From assembly GCF_045617425.1 (NCBI RefSeq), contig NZ_JAZLIO010000014.1, positions 1-47,167 of the forward strand: 47,167 nucleotides of DNA, in the 5' to 3' direction. How positions within the stretch are numbered: the stretch's first letter is position 1; each line of letters begins with the position of its first letter. The notes under the pieces are model-generated. The model had not been told where the DNA came from and searched no databases. It worked only from the letters and a program-made list of their open reading frames with translations. Position numbers and translations under genes: made by a program. This document shows, one piece after another, positions 15,110-23,332 of this stretch. This stretch comes from Carnobacterium_B sp045617425. GTDB taxonomy: Bacteria > Bacillota > Bacilli > Lactobacillales > Carnobacteriaceae.

Positions 15110-17230
15110 TCATTCTTCCGTTTCTTCATCTTGATTTTCAGCAATTTCACCCGAAAGGTCTTTATAGTCGCCAACTTGGAAGTAAGCATCCAAAACTTTA
15201 CGAGCAACAATTGTATTTTCGTGATTGGTATTCGTATTTGGTAAGAAGGGAACAATAACAAATACCGCTATTTCAGGATTATCATAAGGTGCATATCCGA
15301 CAAAAGTACGGTTGGTTGTCATTTCTCCTATTCTGTCTGTTTGATTGCCATAGTAAGGCGCTTCAGCAGTTCCTGTTTTACCAGCTACTGTATATTCAGT
15401 TCCTGTAAAGTAACTTGTAGCTGAACCGTTCGCCCCATTCGTTACTTGGTACATTCCTTGTTGGACACGAGACAATTCTTCTTTTCCAACATCAACAATG
15501 TTCAAAACTTCTGTTTCTAGTTGTGTTTGAATAGCACCCATATTTCCATTTGCATCTGTTGATCTGATTTCATCTACTAAACGAGGCGCAATACGTTTTC
15601 CACCATTTGCAATTGTTGAGACATATTGCAACATTTGAATTGGGGTATACGTGTCATATTGACCAAATGTAAATTGCAAAGCCAATCCGGGATTATCAGC
15701 TGTTCCTGTAAAACCAGAACCTTCTCCAGGTAAATCAATTCCCGTTTTCACACCTAATCCAAACTGAGCATAGTAATTTCTTAATTTTTTTATAACTGCC
15801 TGATAATCGATGTCCAAAGCCATATTTCTATAGTAATCGTACTCTCCACCCATTCGCAAAGCAATTTTTGACATATAAACATTAGAAGAACGTTCCAATG
15901 CCGTAATATCGTTTACTGCGACACTACCAGAGCGGTTAAATACTGAACTAATAGTAGGAGAACTTTTAATATATAATGGTTCATCAACTAACGTATTATC
16001 TGCTAGCGTGATTGCTCCATCCATATATCCAGCTAGTACAGTTGCCGGTTTGACTACAGAACCCATTTGGAAACTTGAATTAATGATATCCAAAGTATAA
16101 TCTTCAATTTCGCCGGTTTCTGCATTCCGTTTTTGACCGGTCATCGCTAATATTTCACCATTGTTTGGATCAGCTGCCACAACATATATACTGTCATTCA
16201 GCCCTTCACTTTCAGTAGCTAAAGATTCCTTAGCAATCTCTTGAACAATTTTTTGAAAGTCCATGTCAGTTGTTAAAACAAGGTTATCCCCTTTTTCACC
16301 AACATAACTTTGAATTGTATTGACGATATCTCCGTTTTGATTTGTTTCCGTTTCTGATTTTGATTTCGAACCACTTAATACTTCTTCATATTGCAGTTCC
16401 AAATCGCTTTTTCCGACTCGGTCATTGCGTGCGTATCCTTGTGCTAAATAAGTCGCTGCTTTATTCTCAGGAAGACCTTCAGCTTCACTTGTAACATTTC
16501 CTAAAATACTTTTAAGCATATCTTTTTCCGGATAAGTTCTGACCCAATCCGTACCGGTATCGATTCCTGGTAATGCCAAAAGATTTTCACTTACTTTTGC
16601 GATTTCGTCATTCGTTACATTTTCGCTTTTAACGTTGATTGTTGATAAAGCGTAACCGCCATTCATTCGTTTAAAAATAGCTGCCGCTTCTTGTTCTTCC
16701 TCTGTAAATTGAATATCTTCATCTGTTACACTATCGACTTGAAGTTGATAAAGTTCTGCCCCGCTTAAAGATTCCTTTTGCTCATCGCTGATGCGTTTAT
16801 TCACTTTGTCTTCATCTAGAGCAATCCAAAAATCTTTTAAATCTCGTTTTGACAAATCAAAATCACTATCTTGTTCAAATTCCGTAACATTCGGCATTTC
16901 GATGTACTTCGCTAAATTCACAGCAATTTTTGCCATATCTTCACTAGAAACACCACGGCCTCTTGTATAAGTAATCGCTTGAAGAGCTTCATTTCCGACT
17001 AATTTACGGTGCTGGCTGTCGTAAATTTCACCTCTAGGGACGGTTCCAGTTGCCAAAGTAGTCTCCGTTCGCTGAACTTCTGTTTCAAATTCTTCACCTT
17101 TAACAATTTGCAAGTAACCCAATCTAAGAATCAACATAGCAAATAGTAGGAAGACCGTGAAAAATAAAAAATTCAACCGAAAAGGAATATGCGATTTTTT
17201 CTTCTTATTATTATTTTTAATTGTTTTCAA
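15110..17230 (-). CDS. pbpA: Class B penicillin-binding protein (transpeptidase, PbpA/PBP2 type)
   Basis: This protein of about 706 residues is a monofunctional peptidoglycan transpeptidase. A basic N-terminus and one membrane anchor (FLFFTVFLLFAMLILRLGYL) are followed by the dimerisation domain (GTVPRGEIYD). The penicillin-binding domain has all three motifs: SVVK (in FQMGSVVKPAT), SSN (in ERSSNVYM) and KTG (in VAGKTGTAE). No PASTA domain is present. An acidic tail ends EIAENQDEETEE. Context (sodA and glcK region) matches pbpA of Bacillus, an elongation enzyme, and related enterococcal PBPs. The TTG at 17230 has AAGG 8 nt upstream and is a better start than the TTG at 17251, which precedes that site. 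Confidence 0.93.
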   Translation of the reverse strand: MKTIKNNNKKKKSHIPFRLNFLFFTVFLLFAMLILRLGYLQIVKGEEFETEVQRTETTLATGTVPRGEIYDSQHRKLVGNEALQAITYTRGRGVSSEDMAKIAVNLAKYIEMPNVTEFEQDSDFDLSKRDLKDFWIALDEDKVNKRISDEQKESLSGAELYQLQVDSVTDEDIQFTEEEQEAAAIFKRMNGGYALSTINVKSENVTNDEIAKVSENLLALPGIDTGTDWVRTYPEKDMLKSILGNVTSEAEGLPENKAATYLAQGYARNDRVGKSDLELQYEEVLSGSKSKSETETNQNGDIVNTIQSYVGEKGDNLVLTTDMDFQKIVQEIAKESLATESEGLNDSIYVVAADPNNGEILAMTGQKRNAETGEIEDYTLDIINSSFQMGSVVKPATVLAGYMDGAITLADNTLVDEPLYIKSSPTISSVFNRSGSVAVNDITALERSSNVYMSKIALRMGGEYDYYRNMALDIDYQAVIKKLRNYYAQFGLGVKTGIDLPGEGSGFTGTADNPGLALQFTFGQYDTYTPIQMLQYVSTIANGGKRIAPRLVDEIRSTDANGNMGAIQTQLETEVLNIVDVGKEELSRVQQGMYQVTNGANGSATSYFTGTEYTVAGKTGTAEAPYYGNQTDRIGEMTTNRTFVGYAPYDNPEIAVFVIVPFLPNTNTNHENTIVARKVLDAYFQVGDYKDLSGEIAENQDEETEE

Positions 17231-17263
17231 AAAAGACACCTTCCTGTTCAAATTACTTGTCTC

Positions 17264-17272
17264 ATTGTATCA
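17264..17272 (-). promoter_or_regulatory. Extended -10 promoter of the PBP gene
   Basis: The minus strand reads TGA-TACAAT about 34 nt before the TTG start. Confidence 0.55.
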
Positions 17273-17330
17273 AATTTGTTTTGAATTAACTACTGATTAA
17301 AGAAAACTTTAATTATTTCATCTCATTCTA

Positions 17331-17339
17331 TGCTATTCT
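17331..17339 (+). promoter_or_regulatory. Extended -10 promoter of the yfhO gene
   Basis: TGC-TATTCT lies about 44 nt upstream of the start at 17383, divergent from the PBP promoter. Confidence 0.5.
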
Positions 17340-17382
17340 AGTACTTGAAAGAATTACTAGATCGTAAATGGAGTTGAAACTG

Positions 17383-20139
17383 ATGCAAAAAACAATGCAG
17401 ACCTTTATTCAAAAACAATGGCCCTTGTTGTTAGCTTTTTTTGTTCCTTTCTTTACGATGGCGCTCATTTATATTTTTCAAGGCGTCTACCCTTTTGGAA
17501 ATGATTCTCTACTAACAGTCGACTTAGGACAACAATACATTGATTTTTATTCGTATTATCGACAAACTTTTTTTGATGATCCAACGACATTCTTTTATTC
17601 TTTTTCTAAAGCTATCGGCGGAGATATGGTAGGGTTATGGGCCTATTACCTGACTAGTCCTTTTAATTTATTATTTTTACTCTTTCCGCATACTCAGGTC
17701 ACGTTAGCAGTGACTTGCTTGACTCTTTTAAAGATTAGTTTAGCAGGGTTAAGTTTTGGCTATTTATTAAAAAAATCGTTCAGTGGAACAGGTTTTATCT
17801 TAGCCGCCTTTTCAATTAGTTACGCTTTAATGGGGTACACGATTGTTAATCAATTAAATATCATGTGGCTAGACGGCCTCATTTTTCTACCGCTTATTGT
17901 GATAGGGCTTGAACACTTGATTGCTGAAAAAAAAGGGTTGCTTTACTCTCTTTTTCTTGGACTGATGTTATTCGCAAATTATTACATTGCTTATATGATT
18001 TGTCTCTTTCTAATTTGTTATTTCATTTTTCGTTTGACCGGTGTTTCTTATCCAAATAGTACTCGATGGAAAACCAAGTTTATAGACATGCTCACTTCAA
18101 TTGGATTATTCATTTGGCATTCTCTATTAGGAGCAGGATTAGCAGGTATTTTATTGCTGCCAACTTTCCATTCTCTTATGGAAAGCAAAGCCAGCTACAC
18201 GAAATTCGAATTTGATTGGGAATTAGCCTATCCGTTTCCAGAAATGTTATCCAAATTATTTATTGGCGCATTTAATTTTGATCAAATGCCTTCTGGTTAT
18301 CCTAATTTATTTATTGGCAGCTTAGCGCTTGTCTCATTCTTATGTTACTTCTTTAACCAATACTTTTCAAAAAAAGAACGATTGACAGCCTTAGTGATGA
18401 TGATTCTATTTGTTGTTTCTATGAATTTAGAAGCTTTCAATAAAATCTGGCATGCTATGCAATACCCTATCTGGTACCCTTATCGATTTTCATTTGTGGT
18501 TTGCTTCTTTATGTTAATTAATGGATTTAGAAGTTTTATGCATTACGAAGGCATGCGACCTATTAGTACACTTGTCAGCATGCTGTTAACTGCATTAGCA
18601 AGCTTTTACGTTTATACTAGAGAATTTGATTTTATTTATACAGAACAAATTGTTTTAACGATTCTTTTTACCTGTATGGTGATTTTTTTCTTTATCATCA
18701 AACCCCAACATTACGTTTGGCTACCTGCTGCGCTGTTTCTTCTCACCGTAGTAGAAATGGGTGTCAATGCTCAAATTGATTTATCGCGTTTGAGTTATGT
18801 CGATCAAGACAGCTTTACGGTTTATCAAACCGGACTTGATGATAGTATTGATGCCATTCAAGATATGGACGATAATTTTTATCGAGTAGAAAAAACATTT
18901 TTACGAACAAAAAATGATAGTTTTCAAGCTGACTATCCGAGTGTAACTCATTTCAGTTCAACTTTCGAACGAACGATACCTGCATTATTTGGTAGTCTTG
19001 GTTTTCCTGTAGGAGATGGTTTTCTTGCCTACTCTAACGGAACGCTGGTAACTGATGCTTTATTTAATATTCAATATTATATGAGCGAAAAAAATGATCT
19101 TTATCTTGTGGAAACCAATCAACCTTTAGGCGTCAAAAGTACCCGATTGAAAGAGTCTTTTAATCGGACGCAACAAGTACCATCATTAATAGATTCTTTA
19201 CTGATTCCTTCTGTTTCAGAAGCTAAAAAAGAAGAATTTGAACTAAATGCTATGCAGACAAAACCTGATTTACGCTCTTATACACAAATTGGTGAAACAG
19301 ATAAGACATTTATTTACGAAAACCCCAATGCATTACCAATTGCTTTTGGAAGTTCTGGCTCTATCTTAGACGTTTCTTTAAAAGAGGATCAGCCGATTCA
19401 GTTACAAGAAGCGATTTTACAAGCTTTGATCGATGATCGAGTTACAGAGCAGTTCTTTGTGCCTAGCGATTTTGATAGTACCGTATACCAAAATGTGACC
19501 CTATCTGATGCTCTTAACGAGAAGATTTACCGGAAACAAGTTCTGAATAACGATGCATCTGTGAGTTTTCAATTTACACCTGAAACGAATGATTCCTTCT
19601 ATTTAACGCTTAGCCCCAATATTAAGGAAGAAGATGTTAATTTATTTTTAAATGGAGAACCGTTCACTCAGTATGAAACGTATAGAGATCAGTTAGTTTT
19701 AAATATAGCCAGTCAAAATAAAGGAGATACGCTTACATTTAAAATTGAATTAGAAGAATCTACGATACGTTTAAAAGACTTTCAACTGTATCGTTTAAAT
19801 TCAACTGCATTTGAGTCAGCTATCCAATCTTTAAAAGCTGGTGGTATAACTATTGAGGAATATAACAACACGTCTTTTAAAGGTTCTGTAGCTATTCAAC
19901 AAGACCAAGAAGTCTTAATGACTACTATTCCGTATAGTGCAGGTTGGTCTGTCAAAGTTGATGGTATTCCTATTCAAACGAAAAAAGCTTTAGACAGTTT
20001 GTTAGTTATTCCTATCTCTGAAGGTAAACACGATGTTGAATTTAATTATACGACACCTTTATTTTTTGAAGGAACCATTTTAACACTCCTTTCGGCAATG
20101 CTAATTTTCGTTACAAGTCTTTTCTTTAAAAAAACTTAA
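17383..20139 (+). CDS. yfhO: YfhO family membrane protein (putative glycosyltransferase-like)
   Basis: This protein of about 918 residues is a large YfhO-type polytopic membrane protein. Around a dozen membrane segments occupy the first half. The conserved first-loop pattern is NDSLLTVDLGQQYIDFYSYY, followed by a GGDMVGLWAYYLTSPFN segment that resembles GT-C glycosyltransferases. The C-terminal third is extracytoplasmic and beta-rich, before a last membrane helix and a basic KKT end. YfhO proteins have been linked to glycosylation of lipoteichoic acid and related polymers in Bacillus and Listeria. I use the ATG at 17383, which has GGAG 9 nt upstream; an ATG at 17368 lacks a ribosome site. The pentapeptide gene follows by 12 bp. 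Confidence 0.88.
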   Translation: MQKTMQTFIQKQWPLLLAFFVPFFTMALIYIFQGVYPFGNDSLLTVDLGQQYIDFYSYYRQTFFDDPTTFFYSFSKAIGGDMVGLWAYYLTSPFNLLFLLFPHTQVTLAVTCLTLLKISLAGLSFGYLLKKSFSGTGFILAAFSISYALMGYTIVNQLNIMWLDGLIFLPLIVIGLEHLIAEKKGLLYSLFLGLMLFANYYIAYMICLFLICYFIFRLTGVSYPNSTRWKTKFIDMLTSIGLFIWHSLLGAGLAGILLLPTFHSLMESKASYTKFEFDWELAYPFPEMLSKLFIGAFNFDQMPSGYPNLFIGSLALVSFLCYFFNQYFSKKERLTALVMMILFVVSMNLEAFNKIWHAMQYPIWYPYRFSFVVCFFMLINGFRSFMHYEGMRPISTLVSMLLTALASFYVYTREFDFIYTEQIVLTILFTCMVIFFFIIKPQHYVWLPAALFLLTVVEMGVNAQIDLSRLSYVDQDSFTVYQTGLDDSIDAIQDMDDNFYRVEKTFLRTKNDSFQADYPSVTHFSSTFERTIPALFGSLGFPVGDGFLAYSNGTLVTDALFNIQYYMSEKNDLYLVETNQPLGVKSTRLKESFNRTQQVPSLIDSLLIPSVSEAKKEEFELNAMQTKPDLRSYTQIGETDKTFIYENPNALPIAFGSSGSILDVSLKEDQPIQLQEAILQALIDDRVTEQFFVPSDFDSTVYQNVTLSDALNEKIYRKQVLNNDASVSFQFTPETNDSFYLTLSPNIKEEDVNLFLNGEPFTQYETYRDQLVLNIASQNKGDTLTFKIELEESTIRLKDFQLYRLNSTAFESAIQSLKAGGITIEEYNNTSFKGSVAIQQDQEVLMTTIPYSAGWSVKVDGIPIQTKKALDSLLVIPISEGKHDVEFNYTTPLFFEGTILTLLSAMLIFVTSLFFKKT

Positions 20140-20151
20140 AGGTGGAAACTA

Positions 20152-20790
20152 ATGAATACATCAATAAAAATAGCTCAACCTAGAATACCTAGCAATCTAA
20201 CAACTACGTATTTTTCTGAAATCGATGATGAAGCTTACTACACAAATTGTCAATTTAGAGACTGTACCCTGTCCAATAAACACTTAGAAAATATCTGCTT
20301 CCAACATGTTTCTTTTGTTAATGTGACATTTGAACATTGCCAATTTACTCGTTTTGAATGTTTAGATGTTACGTTTGAAGGATGCAACATTAGTAACAAT
20401 GAATGGATTGGTGCTATCTTCCATCGGACAACTTTCAAAGATACCAAATTTCTGGGCACCAACTTTGCTGAATCATCTATCGTTGACACTCAATTTGACC
20501 ATTGCATCGGGAATTACAGTTCTTTCAATTATGCTTCAATGAAGCAAGTTCGTTTCCAAGACTGTTCACTGGTCGAAAGTGAATTTTTTGAAGTGACTTG
20601 GAAAAAACTAGATTTTGTAAGGTGTCAATTAAATCAACTGTCTATTATGCAAACCAACCTCAATGGATTAAATTTTAGCGATTCTGAATTTGAAAACTTA
20701 TCTTTGTCCATTAATTTAGTAAAAGGATGCAAACTAAATGCTGGTCAAGCTCTGATCATCGCCAATATGTTAGGCGTTTTAATTGTCTAA
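20152..20790 (+). CDS. Pentapeptide repeat protein, Qnr-like
   Basis: This 212-residue protein is built almost entirely of pentapeptide repeats with the central residue mainly F, L, I or M (for example CQFRD CTLSN, VTFEH CQFTR, TKFLG TNFAE, VRFQD CSLVE). It should form a right-handed quadrilateral beta helix. The C-terminal segment CKLNAGQALIIANMLGVLIV, after the last coils, resembles the capping end of Qnr proteins (a Q followed by a hydrophobic helix and LGI.V). Chromosomal Qnr-like proteins of similar length occur in Gram-positives, where they bind DNA gyrase. Whether this one affects quinolone response is not visible from sequence. GGTGGAAA precedes the ATG. It is probably co-transcribed with yfhO. 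Confidence 0.8.
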   Translation: MNTSIKIAQPRIPSNLTTTYFSEIDDEAYYTNCQFRDCTLSNKHLENICFQHVSFVNVTFEHCQFTRFECLDVTFEGCNISNNEWIGAIFHRTTFKDTKFLGTNFAESSIVDTQFDHCIGNYSSFNYASMKQVRFQDCSLVESEFFEVTWKKLDFVRCQLNQLSIMQTNLNGLNFSDSEFENLSLSINLVKGCKLNAGQALIIANMLGVLIV

Positions 20791-20905
20791 TTTTAAACTT
20801 GCTTCAATCTTTTAAGCCTCAATCAAAGCGGAATCACTGAAGCAATAATGGTTTGTCATTCGCATTGAGTCCTTTACACGGCTGCAATCATCCTCTATCT
20901 CTCCA

Positions 20906-20955
20906 TAAATTAAAGAGACCCAGTTCCGTTTTTGGAACTGGGTTTCTTTAATTTA
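20906..20955. terminator. Bidirectional terminator between pentapeptide gene and stress gene
   Basis: A 22-bp stem (20906-20927 with 20934-20955) has a single G/T pair and a 6-nt loop. It lies between convergent genes. Confidence 0.88.
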
Positions 20956-20990
20956 ACCTAAGATTACTTTTTTGAAAGTTTTAAATTTTT

Positions 20991-21521
20991 TCATCGTCTG
21001 GTGGTATCATTATCTGAATTCGGTGCAAACCATGGTTGATTATTATACGTACCATTATATCGCGGACTGGTAATATCGCTATTCGCTGAACCTGAATTGA
21101 TAAAATCAGATTGATGATTAAACTCTTTATTTCCTTCAATATTTGTGATGGGTTGGCCTAAGCGTTTTTTTGGGTACCAATAATCCTTGTCTGAATTCTC
21201 ACCTAACAACAAAACATACTCTAATTTAGACATTGCTTTGTTATATTGTTCTTGTTCTTCTTTTACTGATAATCCATATTTTTCTAAAGAGAAAATATCA
21301 TCAGTTTCTGTGTGGTGAACCAACCAAGTTGCTTTTTCTAACAGAATTGGACGATTTTCATAAGGCGGAACAGCCATTTGGAATTCATGTAAAATGGCTT
21401 CTTTTTCTTTGTTTGTAACAAGTGTCATTTGGTTAATCGCTTGCCCCTCACCCAAAAGTTTGTTTATTTTTTCTATCAATGATTCTATAGACGGGTAGAC
21501 ACCAATGAACCGTTTATTCAT
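20991..21521 (-). CDS. General stress protein 17M-like (YflT domain) protein
   Basis: This protein of about 176 residues begins MNKRFIGVYPSIESLIEKIN, which matches the YflT/general stress protein 17M domain (a compact alpha/beta fold of about 100 residues with the pattern FxGVYxSxEEa..kI..L). The first 120 residues form that domain, and a C-terminal part rich in Asn, Ser, Gly and Pro (after PKKRLGQPITN) looks disordered. Members are sigmaB- or heat-induced in Bacillus; their biochemistry is unknown. I start at the ATG at 21521 with GAGGAG upstream; the longer frame begins at a GTG inside that site. It lies downstream of sodA but separated by a terminator. Confidence 0.8.
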   Translation of the reverse strand: MNKRFIGVYPSIESLIEKINKLLGEGQAINQMTLVTNKEKEAILHEFQMAVPPYENRPILLEKATWLVHHTETDDIFSLEKYGLSVKEEQEQYNKAMSKLEYVLLLGENSDKDYWYPKKRLGQPITNIEGNKEFNHQSDFINSGSANSDITSPRYNGTYNNQPWFAPNSDNDTTRR

Positions 21522-21621
21522 TTCACCACTCCTCACTGATTAAGGCGTTCCTATTTTTACATCTAAATTCTACCACAAAAGATAGCGGTTACAAAATTTC
21601 GTAACGTAATACTCTATAGAA

Positions 21622-21653
21622 AAAAAGACAAACACATGAGTGCTTGTCTTTTT
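21622..21653 (-). terminator. Terminator after sodA
   Basis: A 14-bp stem with one mismatch (21622-21635 with 21640-21653) is followed on the minus strand by T residues. Confidence 0.75.
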
Positions 21654-21664
21654 AAATCAAAAAT

Positions 21665-22273
21665 TTATTTAGCTGCTTCGTAACGTTTTGCTACTTCATT
21701 CCAATTAACAACATTCCATACTGCTTTTAAATAAGCAGGACGTTTGTTTTGGTAGTTTAAGTAGTATGCGTGTTCCCAAACATCTACTCCGAAAAGTGGT
21801 GTTTTTCCATCTGTTAATGGTGAATCTTGATTAGCTGTTGAAGTTACTTCTAATTTACCATTATTAAGAACTAACCATGCCCAACCTGAACCAAATTGGC
21901 CAGCTCCAGCAGTTTCAATTGCTTCTTTGAATTTGTCAAAACTTCCAAAAGTTGCTTCAATATCTTCTTTTAACGCTCCAGTTGGTTCTCCGCCACCATT
22001 TGGTGAAAGAATTTCCCAGAAGAAGCTGTGGTTAGCATGTCCGCCACCATTGTTACGGATAGCTGTACGAATTTCTTCAGGAACCGAATTTAAGTCTGCT
22101 ACTAATTCTTCAATTGTTTTTTCAGCTAACTCTGGGTATTTTTCAAGAGCAGCATTTGTTTTTTCAACATATGTTGCATGATGTTTATCATGATGAAACT
22201 CCATAGTTGCTTGATCGATATGTGGTTCTAATGCATCATATGCATAAGGTAAGTTTGGTAATTCGTATGTCAT
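21665..22273 (-). CDS. sodA: Manganese superoxide dismutase
   Basis: This 202-residue cytosolic Fe/Mn-type superoxide dismutase converts superoxide to hydrogen peroxide and oxygen. Metal ligands are visible: His in MEFHHDKHHATYV, His in GGGHANHSFFWE, and Asp and His in DVWEHAYYLNYQNKR. Features such as the glutamine in ANQDSP favour the Mn form. The ATG at 22273 has GGAGG upstream, so the upstream in-frame extension to 22288 is not needed. It has its own TTGTGT/TACATT promoter and a terminator. It is divergent from the DUF1189 gene, an arrangement shared with Bacillus sodA-yqgB. Confidence 0.97.
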   Translation of the reverse strand: MTYELPNLPYAYDALEPHIDQATMEFHHDKHHATYVEKTNAALEKYPELAEKTIEELVADLNSVPEEIRTAIRNNGGGHANHSFFWEILSPNGGGEPTGALKEDIEATFGSFDKFKEAIETAGAGQFGSGWAWLVLNNGKLEVTSTANQDSPLTDGKTPLFGVDVWEHAYYLNYQNKRPAYLKAVWNVVNWNEVAKRYEAAK

Positions 22274-22315
22274 AATCAATTCCTCCAATTATCTTTTTTT
22301 AGGCTTTCCCTAATA

Positions 22316-22344
22316 AATGTAACACCTTTCAATAAAAAACACAA
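22316..22344 (-). promoter_or_regulatory. Promoter of sodA
   Basis: On the minus strand TTGTGT (22339-22344) and TACATT (22316-22321) are separated by 17 nt. Confidence 0.7.
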
Positions 22345-22356
22345 AGTATTCAGGTA

Positions 22357-22378
22357 GTTATTTTTAGAAAAAAATAAC
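22357..22378. repeat. 9-bp inverted repeat between the divergent sodA and DUF1189 promoters
   Basis: GTTATTTTT (22357-22365) and AAAAATAAC (22370-22378) form a perfect inverted repeat with a 4-nt centre. It lies between the two -35 elements, so it could be an operator for either gene. It has no T tract that would make it a terminator. Confidence 0.55.
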
Positions 22379-22406
22379 ACAATTACTTTTTAGTACCTGT
22401 AGCCTA

Positions 22407-22435
22407 TTGAGTTTATTAAATTTAACCGCTACAAT
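22407..22435 (+). promoter_or_regulatory. Promoter of the DUF1189 gene
   Basis: TTGAGT (22407-22412) and TACAAT (22430-22435) are separated by 17 nt. Confidence 0.72.
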
Positions 22436-22516
22436 AAAATTAAGCATTATTTAGTACGTAATAGAAAAATCATTCGTTTTATCAAGTCAGGAGAGATTAT
22501 TATTCAATTCATAACT

Positions 22517-23281
22517 TTGGTTAAAGATTCATTGCTTCATCCAGAAAATTTAGCGCAAGCAATCACGTTAAAAAAGAGAAAAGTAGTTCTTTATTTTTTA
22601 TTTATCGCTTTTATCGCAACTATTCCAATTTGGATACAAAGCAATCAAATAATCAATAATTTTAGTCGAGATGGCCAAATTATTGCAGAAAGCATTCCAT
22701 CATTTACTATAGAAAATAATCAACTTGTTACATCTGAACCTGTAAAAAGTTATATTTATCAAACGAATTCGATTATTTTCACCTTTGACCCAAACGGAGA
22801 AAGAACCATTGAAGATGTAGAACAAGATTTAGTTGCAAACTTATTAGGCATTGCTTTTTTAGAAGACAGTCTTTATTTTGTTCTTCCAGATTACCCTATT
22901 CAATTGCCATATGCTCAGTTAAATGGCTTAACGAGCGAAACATTTATTGACCTTATTTTAAATGTTCAGGCATTTGGTATTAATTTGCCATTTATTACAT
23001 TTGTTCTGGTATGGTTATCCACTCTTTTTATTACATTTTTGTATACTTTACTCTACACGTTATTTGCAAATATACTCTCTATCCTTACTGGAAGAAAGTT
23101 GAAATTTGGCGACAATTGGAAAATCGTACTAGTTGCTTCTACGTTGCCAACATTATTCATGGCACTATTAAATAGTATTAATTTAATGCCTGCTTTTCAA
23201 CTGGAAATCAAGACAGTTGTAACTTTATTCATCTATTATTTAGCTATTCGAGTACTGCCTAAAACGAAACGTATACCTTAA
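22517..23281 (+). CDS. DUF1189 family membrane protein (YqgB-like)
   Basis: This protein of about 254 residues belongs to DUF1189, the family of Bacillus YqgB. It has an N-terminal membrane helix (VVLYFLFIAFIATIPIW) and an extracytoplasmic domain (IPSFTIENNQLVTSEP, IIFTFDPNGERTIEDV). Three further helices form the C-terminal half, followed by a basic tail (LPKTKRIP). Function is unknown. The TTG at 22517 is the only usual start codon in range, but the ribosome site AGGAGAG (22489-22495) is 21 nt away. In-frame ATT codons at 22499 and 22502 would be better placed, so translation may begin there with five more residues (see findings). The gene is divergent from sodA. Confidence 0.85.
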   Translation: MVKDSLLHPENLAQAITLKKRKVVLYFLFIAFIATIPIWIQSNQIINNFSRDGQIIAESIPSFTIENNQLVTSEPVKSYIYQTNSIIFTFDPNGERTIEDVEQDLVANLLGIAFLEDSLYFVLPDYPIQLPYAQLNGLTSETFIDLILNVQAFGINLPFITFVLVWLSTLFITFLYTLLYTLFANILSILTGRKLKFGDNWKIVLVASTLPTLFMALLNSINLMPAFQLEIKTVVTLFIYYLAIRVLPKTKRIP

Positions 23282-23292
23282 AAACGGATATT

Positions 23293-23327
23293 AAAAAGGA
23301 GTTGAGAATCATTCTCAACTCCTTTTT
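23293..23327. terminator. Terminator shared by the DUF1189 gene and cshB
   Basis: A 17-bp perfect inverted repeat (23293-23309 with 23311-23327) lies between the two convergent genes. Confidence 0.85.
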
Positions 23328-23332
23328 TGCAA

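Noticed and set aside
14986..15261. Open frame of 91 codons on the minus strand downstream of the PBP gene
   Set aside because: It overlaps the end of the PBP gene and the terminator in another frame, has no ribosome site and consists of low-complexity Lys/Phe-rich sequence.
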